A stretch of DNA of 64,000 nucleotides, taken from positions 74,109-138,108 of the forward strand of contig HF999647.1 in assembly GCA_000434055.1 (NCBI GenBank), read 5' to 3'. The notes below the pieces were generated by a model, which was not told the origin of the DNA, ran no database searches, and saw only the letters and a list, made by a program, of their open reading frames with translations. The stretch is from Ruminococcus sp. CAG:488. GTDB lineage: Bacteria > Bacillota > Clostridia > Oscillospirales > Acutalibacteraceae. Below, piece after piece: positions 1 to 8,309 of the stretch. Made by a program: the position numbers and the translations under genes. Numbering within the stretch: the stretch's first letter is position 1; each line of letters begins with the position of its first letter.

Positions 1-367
1 TTGAATCGAGGACGATGGGCATATCATCGTTCCATTTAACTTTGTTCTTTTCAAAAAGATCAATGAGGGATTTAATAAGCTTGTTGCGCTCCTCCTGCTT
101 GGAATATTCGGGAAAATCCGCAGCGTTGAAAACAACATCATTACCCTGACGGTTGCCGACGATAACCTTACCGTTGCGGTCAAGGATCTGACCTCTTGTT
201 GCTTTGACCTCTGTTGATTCAACCGAGGCGGTGTTCGACGCCGTGTCTTTTTTACCGTCGATTATCTGACTTTTTGCAAGGGTGAAAATGAAAACCGCCG
301 TAAGACAGACGAAAATCGTTATCATTGCAATAAATCTTCCTTTTTTCTCTTCACGCGCAAGTCTCAT
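1..367 (-). CDS. mrdA: Penicillin-binding protein 2 (transpeptidase), N-terminal part
   Basis: The reading frame starts at an ATG preceded by AAAAGGAG and runs off the window's left edge, so only about 122 residues are seen. It opens with a short basic cytoplasmic segment, one membrane segment (about residues 12-31), and then the motif RGQILDRNGKVI (about residues 59-70), the start of the class B PBP dimerisation region. The catalytic transpeptidase domain lies outside the window. It is the last visible gene of mreB-mreC-mreD-mrdA, the usual elongasome order, where PBP2 crosslinks lateral-wall peptidoglycan. Other class B PBPs share the motif, but position after mreD favours the PBP2 type. 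Confidence 0.85.
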   Translation of the reverse strand, partial: MRLAREEKKGRFIAMITIFVCLTAVFIFTLAKSQIIDGKKDTASNTASVESTEVKATRGQILDRNGKVIVGNRQGNDVVFNAADFPEYSKQEERNKLIKSLIDLFEKNKVKWNDDMPIVLDS

Positions 368-399
368 TTTTTCACTCCTTTTTTGAAAATTTTTTGGTT

Positions 400-921
400 T
401 TATTTAAATTTTTTGACCGTGAGACGGACAATCAGATAGAAAATCGGTGTAAAAAGCGTTGTGTAAACGGCAGAAAAAACATAATACTTAAGATAGAAAA
501 CAAAAGTGATTTCTATTCCGTCAAAGACATAGAAAAATAAGCAATAAAGCGAATTGAGAAGCAATGTAAACATAAATGTAAATATGAGCGCAGTTACAAG
601 ATTGTTTCTCATAAGGTAGGTTATGAGCATACCGGAGACGAAGCCTATAAGGGTAAACATAACCGAATAGAAGCACACGCTGTCGGGGCTGACGGCTTCA
701 AGCATCATTCCTGCGGCAAGACCAAAAAACAGCCCGGAAAATTCACGCTCAAACATGGCAATGCAAACCGTTGCCGGAACCAGCAGGCAAGCATGTATTC
801 CGAAGGGAGAGGGGAAAAATCCGCTCGTTGTCTGAAAAATAAACGTGACGAGAACCAATACGGCGAGAAGTATTCTTCTTTTTATACTGTCATTTTTTTT
901 AAGCTCTTCAATATAATTCAT
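400..921 (-). CDS. mreD: Rod shape-determining protein MreD
   Basis: A 173-residue, almost wholly hydrophobic protein with about five to six predicted membrane segments, matching the size and topology of MreD, the least conserved member of the MreBCD complex. The start is taken as the ATG at 921, with GGGTGA just upstream; a GTG at 930 would overlap the end of mreC by 8 bases and is the alternative. It lies 1-2 bases from mreC, so the two are translationally coupled. Identification rests on size, hydrophobicity and the mreC neighbour more than on residue motifs. It probably anchors the MreB/PBP2/RodA machinery in the membrane. Confidence 0.8.
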   Translation of the reverse strand: MNYIEELKKNDSIKRRILLAVLVLVTFIFQTTSGFFPSPFGIHACLLVPATVCIAMFEREFSGLFFGLAAGMMLEAVSPDSVCFYSVMFTLIGFVSGMLITYLMRNNLVTALIFTFMFTLLLNSLYCLFFYVFDGIEITFVFYLKYYVFSAVYTTLFTPIFYLIVRLTVKKFK

Positions 922-922
922 A

Positions 923-1783
923 TCAGTCACCCGTGATGGTTATAACGCCCTGACCTTCAAACTCGGTGATGATGAAAACCTCGGAAAGCTCCTCGATATT
1001 GACAGCCGACCTGATTGTTGCAAAGGAGGAATTATCCTCCTTGGAGTTTTCAAGTTTAACTACCGTGCCGACAATCAAATCCTTGGGATAAACACCGCCG
1101 TTTCCCGTTGTGCAGATAATTCCGCTCGGTGAAACGGATGAATCCGATTTAAGACCCGGGAGTTTGCAGTAAACTCTGTCCTCGGTCTTGCCAAGACCCG
1201 TAACATAGCCGATTTCTCCCGTGTAGGTTTCGTAAACGCTGACGTTCATCTTGGGGTTTGAAAGGGTATAGACCGTGCATGAAGTCGGACCGACGCTTGC
1301 AACGACGCCGACAAGATTTTTGCCGTAAATAACAGGGTCATTGATCTTAACGCCTGCCGTCGTGCCCTTGTTAAGGGTGAATGAAGAAAACGGATTTTCA
1401 AAATCGTTTGAAATTATTTTTGCGTTCTGAAATTTGAAGTCGGGATTTTCCTCTTTAACTCCGAGAAAGTCCTCATAGGTACCGAGCTTCTTTTTTATGT
1501 TGTTATAATCAATAATTTTATTCTGATATTCTTCAATCTGTTCTTTGAGCTTTGAATTTTCCTCCTGGAGAGTCTTTGACGACTTAAAGCTGTCGTTAAA
1601 GTTGGAAAATTTATAGCTTAGATATGAAGAAAAGCGCTGAAGAGGATGAAGCACCGTACTTGTGGCTGACGAAAGCGGAGTTGAGCTATTATGCGTGTAC
1701 GCTGCAATAACAGCGCCCAGCGAAAGGGCGACAATAACGCAGACAAGCGCCTTAAACGCACGGTTTCTGATAATTTTTTTCAT
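923..1783 (-). CDS. mreC: Rod shape-determining protein MreC
   Basis: 286 residues. It has a short basic N-terminus, a single membrane segment (about residues 10-29), a predicted coiled coil (about residues 65-100, rich in Lys, Glu and Leu heptads), and an extracytoplasmic beta domain containing the family-typical stretches GVKINDPVIYGKNLVGVV and TTGNGGVYPKDLIVGTV. The ATG follows AAGGAGG. MreC is the periplasm/wall-side scaffold that links MreB filaments to PBP2 and RodA. Length matches the family, and its place between mreB and mreD is canonical. Confidence 0.95.
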   Translation of the reverse strand: MKKIIRNRAFKALVCVIVALSLGAVIAAYTHNSSTPLSSATSTVLHPLQRFSSYLSYKFSNFNDSFKSSKTLQEENSKLKEQIEEYQNKIIDYNNIKKKLGTYEDFLGVKEENPDFKFQNAKIISNDFENPFSSFTLNKGTTAGVKINDPVIYGKNLVGVVASVGPTSCTVYTLSNPKMNVSVYETYTGEIGYVTGLGKTEDRVYCKLPGLKSDSSVSPSGIICTTGNGGVYPKDLIVGTVVKLENSKEDNSSFATIRSAVNIEELSEVFIITEFEGQGVITITGD

Positions 1784-1820
1784 TCCTCTTCACCTCCTTG
1801 ATTTGTAGAAAGTTTTTTCA

Positions 1821-2807
1821 TCAGCGACGTTTTTCAAGGCAAATGCCCGTTCCCTCAACAACGCAGTCAAGCGGATTGTCCGCAACCGTAACGGGGATTT
1901 TTACCTCCTGCTCGATGAGCTTGTCAAGACCTCTGAGCTGTGCGCCGCCGCCTGTGAGGGTGATGCCGTTGTCAATAATATCTGCGGCGAGCTCGGGCGG
2001 AGTGTTCTCAAGAGTGATTTTGATTGCGTCGATGATTTGATAGACCGATTCCTTGAGAGCTTCTCTGATTTCAGCAGCTGTAACCTCAACGTCCTTCGGA
2101 AGGCCGTCAATGAGGTTTCTGCCCTTAACGTTGATTGCGCCCTCGCCCTCGTATTCATAGGCGGAGCCGATCTGAATTTTTATATCCTCGGCCGTTCTTT
2201 CGCCGATAAGAAGGTTATATTTTTTTCTGACATAATTGATAATTGCCTCGTCATAGCTGTCGCCTGCGCCCTTGACCGAACGAGAGGTTACAATATCGCT
2301 GAGTGCAACAACGGCAACCTCTGCCGTACCGCCGCCGATATCGACTATCATTGAGCCTTCGGGCTTTTCAACGTCAATTCCGGCGCCGATTGCCGCCGCC
2401 ATGGGTTCCTCAATAAGGCTGACATATCTTGCGCCTGCCGATTTTGCGGCATCGTTAACGGCTCTGCGCTCAACCTCGGTAACGCCGGATGGAACGCAGA
2501 TCATGACTCTCGTTTTGCTCAGCGGAGAAGCCGTGATAGCCTTGCGAATAAATTTTTTAAGCATTTCCGCCGTTGCGTCAAAGTCGGCAATAACGCCGTC
2601 GCGCAGGGGACGGAGGGCAACGATAGAACCGGGAGTTCTGCCGATCATATCCTTAGCCTCGGAACCGACGGCAACAACCTTGACCGGAGTAAATCTCTGG
2701 TCAACGGCAACAACCGAAGGCTCACGAATGATTATACCCTTGCCCTTAACGAAAACAAGGGTGTTTGATGTTCCGAGATCAATTCCTATATCCTGTGAAA
2801 ACAACAT
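1821..2807 (-). CDS. mreB: Rod shape-determining protein MreB (actin-like)
   Basis: 328 residues, slightly shorter than the usual 330-345. Actin-fold nucleotide motifs are clear: phosphate 1 loop [17 protein letters not shown] near residue 6, phosphate 2 loop [15 protein letters not shown] near residue 153, and the adenosine motif [15 protein letters not shown] near residue 285. MreB polymerises under the membrane and positions the elongation machinery. Paralogues Mbl and MreBH are nearly indistinguishable by eye; the MreB call rests on linkage to mreC and mreD, 37 bases downstream. Confidence 0.93.
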   Translation of the reverse strand: MLFSQDIGIDLGTSNTLVFVKGKGIIIREPSVVAVDQRFTPVKVVAVGSEAKDMIGRTPGSIVALRPLRDGVIADFDATAEMLKKFIRKAITASPLSKTRVMICVPSGVTEVERRAVNDAAKSAGARYVSLIEEPMAAAIGAGIDVEKPEGSMIVDIGGGTAEVAVVALSDIVTSRSVKGAGDSYDEAIINYVRKKYNLLIGERTAEDIKIQIGSAYEYEGEGAINVKGRNLIDGLPKDVEVTAAEIREALKESVYQIIDAIKITLENTPPELAADIIDNGITLTGGGAQLRGLDKLIEQEVKIPVTVADNPLDCVVEGTGICLEKRR

Positions 2808-2819
2808 AATGATTACCCC

Positions 2820-3575
2820 TTACTGATTATTTGCTGTCGTGGTTTTTTCGGACGCCTTGGTGAAAGGTGCGGTCGGAATTGTACTAACCTCGTCCGTTGG
2901 CAGCTCCTTGACGGTTGCGCACGAGTTGATAAGCTCAACCATGCTGTCGCTGTCATAGCATTTATCGTAAACGGAAGCCGTAATTTCAATCATCGGCTCG
3001 CCGTCGTCAATACAGAAATAAAACACGTCTGTGTTTTCGGAGGCAACTCTGTAGGAAATTGCCTTTGCATTTTTGCCCATGAGGGTTACTTCGTATTCTT
3101 TAATGTCGGAAATCGAATCGCCCATCTGGCTGAGTTGAACAATGTTGATGAGATATTCGTTGTAGGTCTCCTGCAAGGTTCTGTTCTGCCTGTAGCCAAA
3201 GTCGATCTGACATGCCGCAACGCCGGATTTTGTGCATTTTCCGGAGTGACGGAGCCTGACAAAAGACGTTTCCTTTGAAACAGCCCAGTCGCTCGGAACC
3301 TTAATGCTTACAACGGCATTTTCGATTTCCGTATTGCGCTTGTTTGTGATTTTGTCGGGGAAGTCATACGGCTGAGTAACTTTACTTCCGTCCTCATCGG
3401 TTTGTTCTATTATAAGACGACCCCATTTATCCTGCTGCTTGTTGCCGTCTTTGTCCGTAACGGGGGTATAGGTGCGTCCGTTTTTGTCAACGATAACATT
3501 TTTATTTCCGCAAGCTGTCAAAGCGGTCGCAAAAACGAGAAGCAGAGCTGAAATTATTATAAGAGATTTTTTCAA
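2820..3575 (-). CDS. Secreted lipoprotein of unknown function
   Basis: 251 residues from a TTG start with TAGGCGA upstream. The N-terminus MKKSLIIISALLLVFATALTACG is a lipoprotein signal peptide with lipobox LTAC, so the mature protein should be anchored through Cys22. The body holds a hydrophilic linker (about residues 24-85), then a compact domain of about 130 residues with several beta-type stretches, and a Thr-rich tail. No family is recognised. The stop lies 12 bases before mreB and the gene has its own promoter-like sequence, so it may lead the mre operon. A role in envelope growth is only an inference from position. Confidence 0.75.
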   Translation of the reverse strand: MKKSLIIISALLLVFATALTACGNKNVIVDKNGRTYTPVTDKDGNKQQDKWGRLIIEQTDEDGSKVTQPYDFPDKITNKRNTEIENAVVSIKVPSDWAVSKETSFVRLRHSGKCTKSGVAACQIDFGYRQNRTLQETYNEYLINIVQLSQMGDSISDIKEYEVTLMGKNAKAISYRVASENTDVFYFCIDDGEPMIEITASVYDKCYDSDSMVELINSCATVKELPTDEVSTIPTAPFTKASEKTTTANNQ

Positions 3576-3611
3576 ATAAATCGCCTACTTTACAATTTTA
3601 TTCAATATAAA

Positions 3612-3640
3612 AGTATATCATTTCATATGTTAAAAGTCAA
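3612..3640 (-). promoter_or_regulatory. Sigma-A-type promoter of the lipoprotein-mre operon
   Basis: Read on the minus strand, TTGACT and TATACT are separated by exactly 17 bases, with the predicted transcript start about 30 bases before the TTG start of the lipoprotein gene. It diverges from the tRNA-Arg promoter about 20 bases away. Confidence 0.65.
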
Positions 3641-3661
3641 TCGAAATAATGTAAATTACGG

Positions 3662-3690
3662 TTGACAACGGATAGTTATTTTGATAAAAT
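3662..3690 (+). promoter_or_regulatory. Sigma-A-type promoter of tRNA-Arg
   Basis: TTGACA and TAAAAT are spaced by 17 bases; transcription would begin about 30 bases before the mature tRNA 5' end. The perfect -35 hexamer fits a strong stable-RNA promoter. Confidence 0.75.
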
Positions 3691-3730
3691 ATCTGAGTAA
3701 TCATCGACAGATGAAATTGACAATATACCT

Positions 3731-3807
3731 GTCTCCGTAGCTCAGCAGGATAGAGCGTTCGCCTCCTAAGCGAAAGGCCGTGGGTTCGAATCCCGCCGGG
3801 GACGCCA
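3731..3807 (+). tRNA. tRNA-Arg (anticodon CCT, reads AGG)
   Basis: A full cloverleaf can be drawn. The acceptor stem GTCTCCG pairs with CGGGGAC (one T-G wobble), the anticodon stem TTCGC/GCGAA encloses the loop CTCCTAA with anticodon CCT, and the T arm has GTGGG-TTCGAAT-CCCGC. The discriminator is G and CCA is encoded (3805-3807). It stands alone between a promoter and a terminator. Confidence 0.95.
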
Positions 3808-3844
3808 AAAAGGAAAGCCGCACATCAGTGTGGCTTTCCTTTTT
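3808..3844 (+). terminator. Rho-independent terminator after tRNA-Arg
   Basis: AGGAAAGCCGCAC pairs with GTGTGGCTTTCCT (one G-T wobble) around the tetraloop ATCA, followed by a T run. From 3845 to 3965 no further gene or clear signal is seen. Confidence 0.9.
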
Positions 3845-3965
3845 GGCTTGTTTATTATTAACTACGTTCTTTTTTTAATCTTTTAAAAATCAGGTTTTCT
3901 ATAAGAGACAAAAGAGAAAAGCGTGAAATCCCGGGCAGGAAGGCTGCCGAGAAGAATAAACCTCT

Positions 3966-5306
3966 TTAATCTCCTTTATCAATTTTAAAGCATTTATTAT
4001 ATCCCTCGACCCATGACAGAACACGCTTGCGGTCATATCGAACGGGCATAGCTTTTGTTATCGCCATAACGGCGGCGATTCTTGTATTCATGCCGAGAAC
4101 CTTTTTTGAAAGAACAAAATCGCTCATAACGCCCTTTACCTTGAGCTTGAGTGAGTTGAAATTCATGAGCTTTTCGATAAAGCACATGATGCTGTTGGTG
4201 TCTGCACCGATAGTCATATCGTTGGAATTGAGAATTTCGTTATCAAAGAAATAATCAAGATCCTTCGGAGAAAAACGGGCGACCATAAGCTTAATAATTG
4301 CAATCGGAGCAAGGCCTGCGCCGAGTTTCTTATAAAAATCACGCTGATATTTCCAAAGAGTATCCGCACTGAAAAGCTCGTCCTTATCGGCTATCACGGC
4401 ATCGGCAAGAAGCCTTGCAGCCTTGAGACTGTTTGCAATTCCCGAGCCGATAATCGGAACGGTCATAAATGCGCTGTCACCGATCGCGGCATAGCCGTCG
4501 GCAACCAAAAGACCGAGCGGCTGACGAACGGGGATAGTGACATACTGTCCGCCTCTGAGGCGTTCTGTGCCAAGGTCGTCGTTAAGTTCACGGAGTTTTC
4601 CGAGCGTGTCCTCCACCTCCGCATCGGTCAGCGGAGAGAAACGGCCGATAAGAACGTCGGTGTATTCCTCGTCGTCGGCAACCCAGCAAATCTGCTGTTT
4701 GTTGTCAAAGAGAAGATAAACCCTGTACTTGTCGTCCTCAACCGTAGCGGTTTTGTTATAAAAAGCACGGTAAACATAGAATGTATCGTATTTATCCGGC
4801 TCTTTCTGGATTCCGAGAGCGTCGGGAAGATTTTTACGAATGGGGGAGCTTATGCCTGCCGAGTCAATGACAAGGTCTGCGTAAATCGTCTCATCCTTTG
4901 TTTTTATTCCCGCCACTCTGCCGCCGAGCATTACGGGAGCGAGAATTTCGGTTTCATAGGAGAATTTCACGCCGCATTTTTCGGCATGGGCGATTATGTG
5001 GTTGTAAATATCCTTGCGTTCCATCTGAATCTCGAGCTGATCCTCGGGAACATGCTGCTTCAGTGTTTTGTTTCTTGACGGACTGAAAAAGGTCATATCG
5101 TTTTTTAGACGGTATTTATCTTCAGGCGGCATAGTCATTCCGCAGGCAAAAAGACCCTTGCGGTCAAAAATATCCGTCCAGTCGTATCCCATATCCTCAC
5201 GCCTGTTCTTTTCATAAACAGTTACGTCGAAGCCGTGTTCAGCCAAAAGAGCGGCTGCGGCAATACCGCCGTGTCCGCCTCCGGCAACGATAATCTTTTT
5301 CCCCAT
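3966..5306 (-). CDS. FAD-dependent oxidoreductase, geranylgeranyl reductase-like
   Basis: 446 residues. The N-terminus MGKKIIVAGGGHGGIAAAAL is a GxGxxG dinucleotide-binding motif followed by the acidic end of strand 2 (VTVYEKN). A second FAD motif, AAIGDSAFMTVPIIGSGIA (about residues 275-295), has the GD signature of p-hydroxybenzoate hydroxylase/geranylgeranyl reductase (FixC-like) flavoproteins. The ATG at 5306 is chosen because AAGGAG lies 8 bases before it; a GTG at 5315 lies too close. It probably hydroxylates or reduces a lipid or small molecule; the substrate is unknown. It is 12 bases after the propeller-protein gene, which suggests they act together. Confidence 0.75.
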   Translation of the reverse strand: MGKKIIVAGGGHGGIAAAALLAEHGFDVTVYEKNRREDMGYDWTDIFDRKGLFACGMTMPPEDKYRLKNDMTFFSPSRNKTLKQHVPEDQLEIQMERKDIYNHIIAHAEKCGVKFSYETEILAPVMLGGRVAGIKTKDETIYADLVIDSAGISSPIRKNLPDALGIQKEPDKYDTFYVYRAFYNKTATVEDDKYRVYLLFDNKQQICWVADDEEYTDVLIGRFSPLTDAEVEDTLGKLRELNDDLGTERLRGGQYVTIPVRQPLGLLVADGYAAIGDSAFMTVPIIGSGIANSLKAARLLADAVIADKDELFSADTLWKYQRDFYKKLGAGLAPIAIIKLMVARFSPKDLDYFFDNEILNSNDMTIGADTNSIMCFIEKLMNFNSLKLKVKGVMSDFVLSKKVLGMNTRIAAVMAITKAMPVRYDRKRVLSWVEGYNKCFKIDKGD

Positions 5307-5318
5307 TTTACACACTCC

Positions 5319-7532
5319 TTATTCGCAGTCTTCTATAAGACCGTAATATCTTGCATACCAGTACGGGTGAGTGAAGTTGATGCAGGTTTTGAGAACGAGA
5401 CCTTTGTCATCGCCTGTTCCCGGGAACATTGTGTAAGCGGTCGGTTCATCGGATTTTTTGAATATTTCCTGTGCAACGTCCTCAGCTCCGCTGTCAACGG
5501 TGAAACGATTGCTGTCGTTGCTTGTTATTCTTCTTTCATGTGCCGGCAACGGCTCATAAAGCTGAGGAGGCATGCCAAGCTCTGCCGGAGACATATCCCA
5601 CTTTAAATCCTTACGGTAGCTGTTGTAAAGAGGCCACATAACCTGATCCATCGGCATATCCATAAGCTCGTCGATGCAATCGTCGGCATTGTACCATTCG
5701 CCGGTTACTGCGCCGTAAACAAAGTTGAAAAAAGCATTTCTCTCAACCTTTTCGTCCTCCCAGTGGTGGGTAAGACCCATGGCGAAGATTGAACGGAGGT
5801 TCGGATCGTCCGTATATTTCATCAAGAGTGAAATCATAAGGAAATCGTGGTTGTCGTCAATATGAAGGAGATGTCCGTCGGGAATCTTATACTGCATGAG
5901 ATTCATTGCAAAGTGTTTTTTGCCGGCAAACTCAACGAAAAGCTTCTCATATTTTTCATCACCTGTGATGTGATAACCTATTTTGAGGAAGGTAAGCATC
6001 TGGAGCGAGTTCGTACCCTTTTCATATATCCACTTGTGGTCATTGTTGAGAAGATCCGGATCCCAGTTTGCCCATGTTGTCGGCAGACCGTCGGAATCGA
6101 CAAGGTGGAATTTGTTGTCGATAATATGGTCGAGAATTTTTTTGACCGTGTCCGCAATGAGCTTCTTTTCTTCATCATCCGCAACAAGGTCAAAATAGTT
6201 TGCATAGCAATAGAAATGACCGACAACCTCGTCCGACGAGGTCTCGCCGAGCCATTCGCATTCTCTGCCCTCAGCGTCCTTTGTAATGTGCCATTCATGG
6301 CGGGCGCCTGTACCGTAGTCAACGGCGTCGGAATATCTGATAGCACGGGCGAAGAAGCCTTCAATTCCTGTAATCTCGGTCAGCTTTATCATTGCAAGCA
6401 AGCTTCTGTGAGCGTCCTTGCGAACCTCGGGATCCTTCGTGCAGGCATATTCGAAGCAAAGAGCCGCCGTGTAGAGACCTGTCCAAAGCCCTTCATTGTC
6501 CGAAGCAAGAATATGACCCTCCTCGGTTGAGATAACTCCCTCATGCTCGAGGTCACGGTCAATGACATAGCCATGGCGAACGTTATATTTTTCCGTTTGT
6601 GCACGAAGCTCGTTTGCCTTTTCTCTGAGTGATATCATTTTTGTCTCAAAAAGGCTTATGCCCTTATCTGTCGAAATACAAACCGAGCCGTCGGGAGAGA
6701 TTGCAACGCCTGTTGCGTTCGGGCTCGGAAGCCAACGCTTATAGCCGTAATACGAAAGTCTGCCGTTGTGCTGATGAATAAGACCCGTTGTCGTCGAGAA
6801 ATATTTATCGCCGTTTTCTGCGATTGCCATACCCGTTATGTGAGCATCGGGCAGACCGTCGATTTTTGAATGATCAAGCCAATAGCTGTTGTCGTCATAG
6901 ACACAAACGCCCTTGTCCGTGCCGACCCAAATGCTGCCGACGGGATCCATGTAAAGGCAGGTAATTGTGTTGCTGAGAATTCCGGTAACACCCTCCATGA
7001 GCTCCGACCAGTGCCAGCGCTTGCCGACGAGAGCATGAAGTCCGCCGCCTGCCGTGCCTACATAGACCTTGTTGTTCTTGTAGACGGCGAGGCAGCTTCC
7101 CTTGCCGGGAACACCGATTTCAATATCATAGCCGTTTTCGCCGAGCTTGTAGAGCACGCTCTCGGTCAAAATCCACGTTGCACCGTCAAGGTCAACTTTA
7201 ATGTCAATGAGCTTGGAGCTGAACTTTTTCTCCGAAAGTTTCTTTTTGCCGTCAAATTCAAGCATTGAGTTGCCTACGCCGACAAACATATGATTTTCGG
7301 CATTGAAATAAATCATTGAGATGGCTGCATCTTTTGCCCCGATTGAAACGGGTGAGAATTTTTCGCCGTCGAAACGTGCAAGACCCTTATCCGTGCCGAC
7401 GAAAAGCACACCGTTATTGTCGAAACGCATCGCCGTAACGTTATCGGATTTCAGCCCGTCTGCCGTTGTAAAAACTCGGCGTGTAAGCTGTGGAAATTTA
7501 TTTGTTTTTATAACCGATCTGTATTGCCTCAT
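5319..7532 (-). CDS. Beta-propeller plus alpha-toroid protein of unknown function
   Basis: 737 residues, ATG preceded by AGGAGTG. Residues about 15-310 contain repeated blades of the two-component-regulator propeller type: FVGTDKGLARFDGEKF, VYVGTAGGGLHALVG and IWVGTDKGVCVYDDN. Residues about 330-735 are mainly helical and rich in aromatic and His residues (for example GARHEWHITKD and EWLGETSSDEVVGHFYCYAN), resembling six-hairpin (alpha/alpha) glycosidase-like folds. There is no signal peptide or membrane segment, so it is predicted cytoplasmic. It carries no histidine kinase or DNA-binding domain. It could be a glycan-processing or sensing enzyme given the glycogen genes upstream, but no function can be assigned. 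Confidence 0.7.
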   Translation of the reverse strand: MRQYRSVIKTNKFPQLTRRVFTTADGLKSDNVTAMRFDNNGVLFVGTDKGLARFDGEKFSPVSIGAKDAAISMIYFNAENHMFVGVGNSMLEFDGKKKLSEKKFSSKLIDIKVDLDGATWILTESVLYKLGENGYDIEIGVPGKGSCLAVYKNNKVYVGTAGGGLHALVGKRWHWSELMEGVTGILSNTITCLYMDPVGSIWVGTDKGVCVYDDNSYWLDHSKIDGLPDAHITGMAIAENGDKYFSTTTGLIHQHNGRLSYYGYKRWLPSPNATGVAISPDGSVCISTDKGISLFETKMISLREKANELRAQTEKYNVRHGYVIDRDLEHEGVISTEEGHILASDNEGLWTGLYTAALCFEYACTKDPEVRKDAHRSLLAMIKLTEITGIEGFFARAIRYSDAVDYGTGARHEWHITKDAEGRECEWLGETSSDEVVGHFYCYANYFDLVADDEEKKLIADTVKKILDHIIDNKFHLVDSDGLPTTWANWDPDLLNNDHKWIYEKGTNSLQMLTFLKIGYHITGDEKYEKLFVEFAGKKHFAMNLMQYKIPDGHLLHIDDNHDFLMISLLMKYTDDPNLRSIFAMGLTHHWEDEKVERNAFFNFVYGAVTGEWYNADDCIDELMDMPMDQVMWPLYNSYRKDLKWDMSPAELGMPPQLYEPLPAHERRITSNDSNRFTVDSGAEDVAQEIFKKSDEPTAYTMFPGTGDDKGLVLKTCINFTHPYWYARYYGLIEDCE

Positions 7533-7560
7533 GTAAACACTCCTATTTTTAGAAATATCC

Positions 7561-8241
7561 TTAATCGTTTATGTAGTCCTCAACATTAAAATTGTCGTCA
7601 TCCGTGCCGAAGCTGTCTTTTTCACCTTCAACCTCGGGAATCTGCGCAATAACCTCAACCTTGCGACCCTGCGACCAGAGCGAGGGGGTGATTCTTATGG
7701 TATAGCCGCAGCCGCCTGGGGTCAGCCACTCATGCATAGGAGCCTGCGGCAGTCCGAAAAGGGTCAGGAGAGCCATAATAACTCCGCCGTGAGTGACGAT
7801 TGCCGTGTGGGTCACTCCGGTTTCAATAAGGCCGTCAACGATTTTGATAAATGCGTTTGCGATTCTGTTTGCAAATTCGTCATTGCTCTCGCCGAACGGA
7901 GGCTCAACGCCTTTTTTGCCTGCCAACCAGTCGGGAAAAACAGGGTGATTCTGTAATTCCTCCGCTGTCTTACCCTCAAATTCGCCGAAGTTATATTCAA
8001 TCAGGCCGTTTATTACGATTGGTTCACAATTCGGATAGATAATTTTCGCCGTTTGGGTGCAGCGTGAAAGCGGACTTGCAAAAACAGCGTCAACAGGCGG
8101 ATATTTGTAGTCGGATTTCATCTGCTCAATCTGAGCTATGCCCTCGCGGCTGAGAGGCTCATCAATATGACCGACATATTTTCCGCTGACATTGCCCTCG
8201 GTCAGACCGTTGCGAATGAGTTGAATGTAGTATGATTTCAT
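7561..8241 (-). CDS. Histidine phosphatase (phosphoglycerate mutase-like) family protein, catalytic His replaced
   Basis: 226 residues. The fold signature is clear: LIRNGLTEGNVSGKYVG at the N-terminus, FASPLSRCTQTAKII (about residues 54-68), the acidic EYNFGEFEGKT, and IVTHGGVIMALL (about residue 147). The usual RHG motif, whose His is phosphorylated in catalysis, reads RNG here (codon AAC), while the second His is kept. It may be an inactive or altered-chemistry member. A C-terminal acidic tail of about 25 residues is unusual. It lies 68 bases after glgA and 28 bases before the propeller gene, probably in the same operon. Confidence 0.8.
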   Translation of the reverse strand: MKSYYIQLIRNGLTEGNVSGKYVGHIDEPLSREGIAQIEQMKSDYKYPPVDAVFASPLSRCTQTAKIIYPNCEPIVINGLIEYNFGEFEGKTAEELQNHPVFPDWLAGKKGVEPPFGESNDEFANRIANAFIKIVDGLIETGVTHTAIVTHGGVIMALLTLFGLPQAPMHEWLTPGGCGYTIRITPSLWSQGRKVEVIAQIPEVEGEKDSFGTDDDNFNVEDYIND

Positions 8242-8265
8242 ATATTATTCCTTTTACCTACAATG

Positions 8266-8288
8266 CCCCGGCGCAGGACACACCGGGG
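8266..8288 (-). other. GC-rich hairpin between glgA and the phosphatase-like gene
   Basis: CCCCGG and CCGGGG flank an 11-base loop. On the minus strand it is not followed by a T run, so it is not a standard terminator; it could stabilise the 3' end of the glg message or lower downstream expression. Confidence 0.4.
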
Positions 8289-8309
8289 ACATTATTATTT
8301 TTTGATTTC

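Noticed and set aside
8266..8288. Intrinsic terminator after glgA
   Set aside because: No T run follows in the direction of transcription; kept only as a hairpin.
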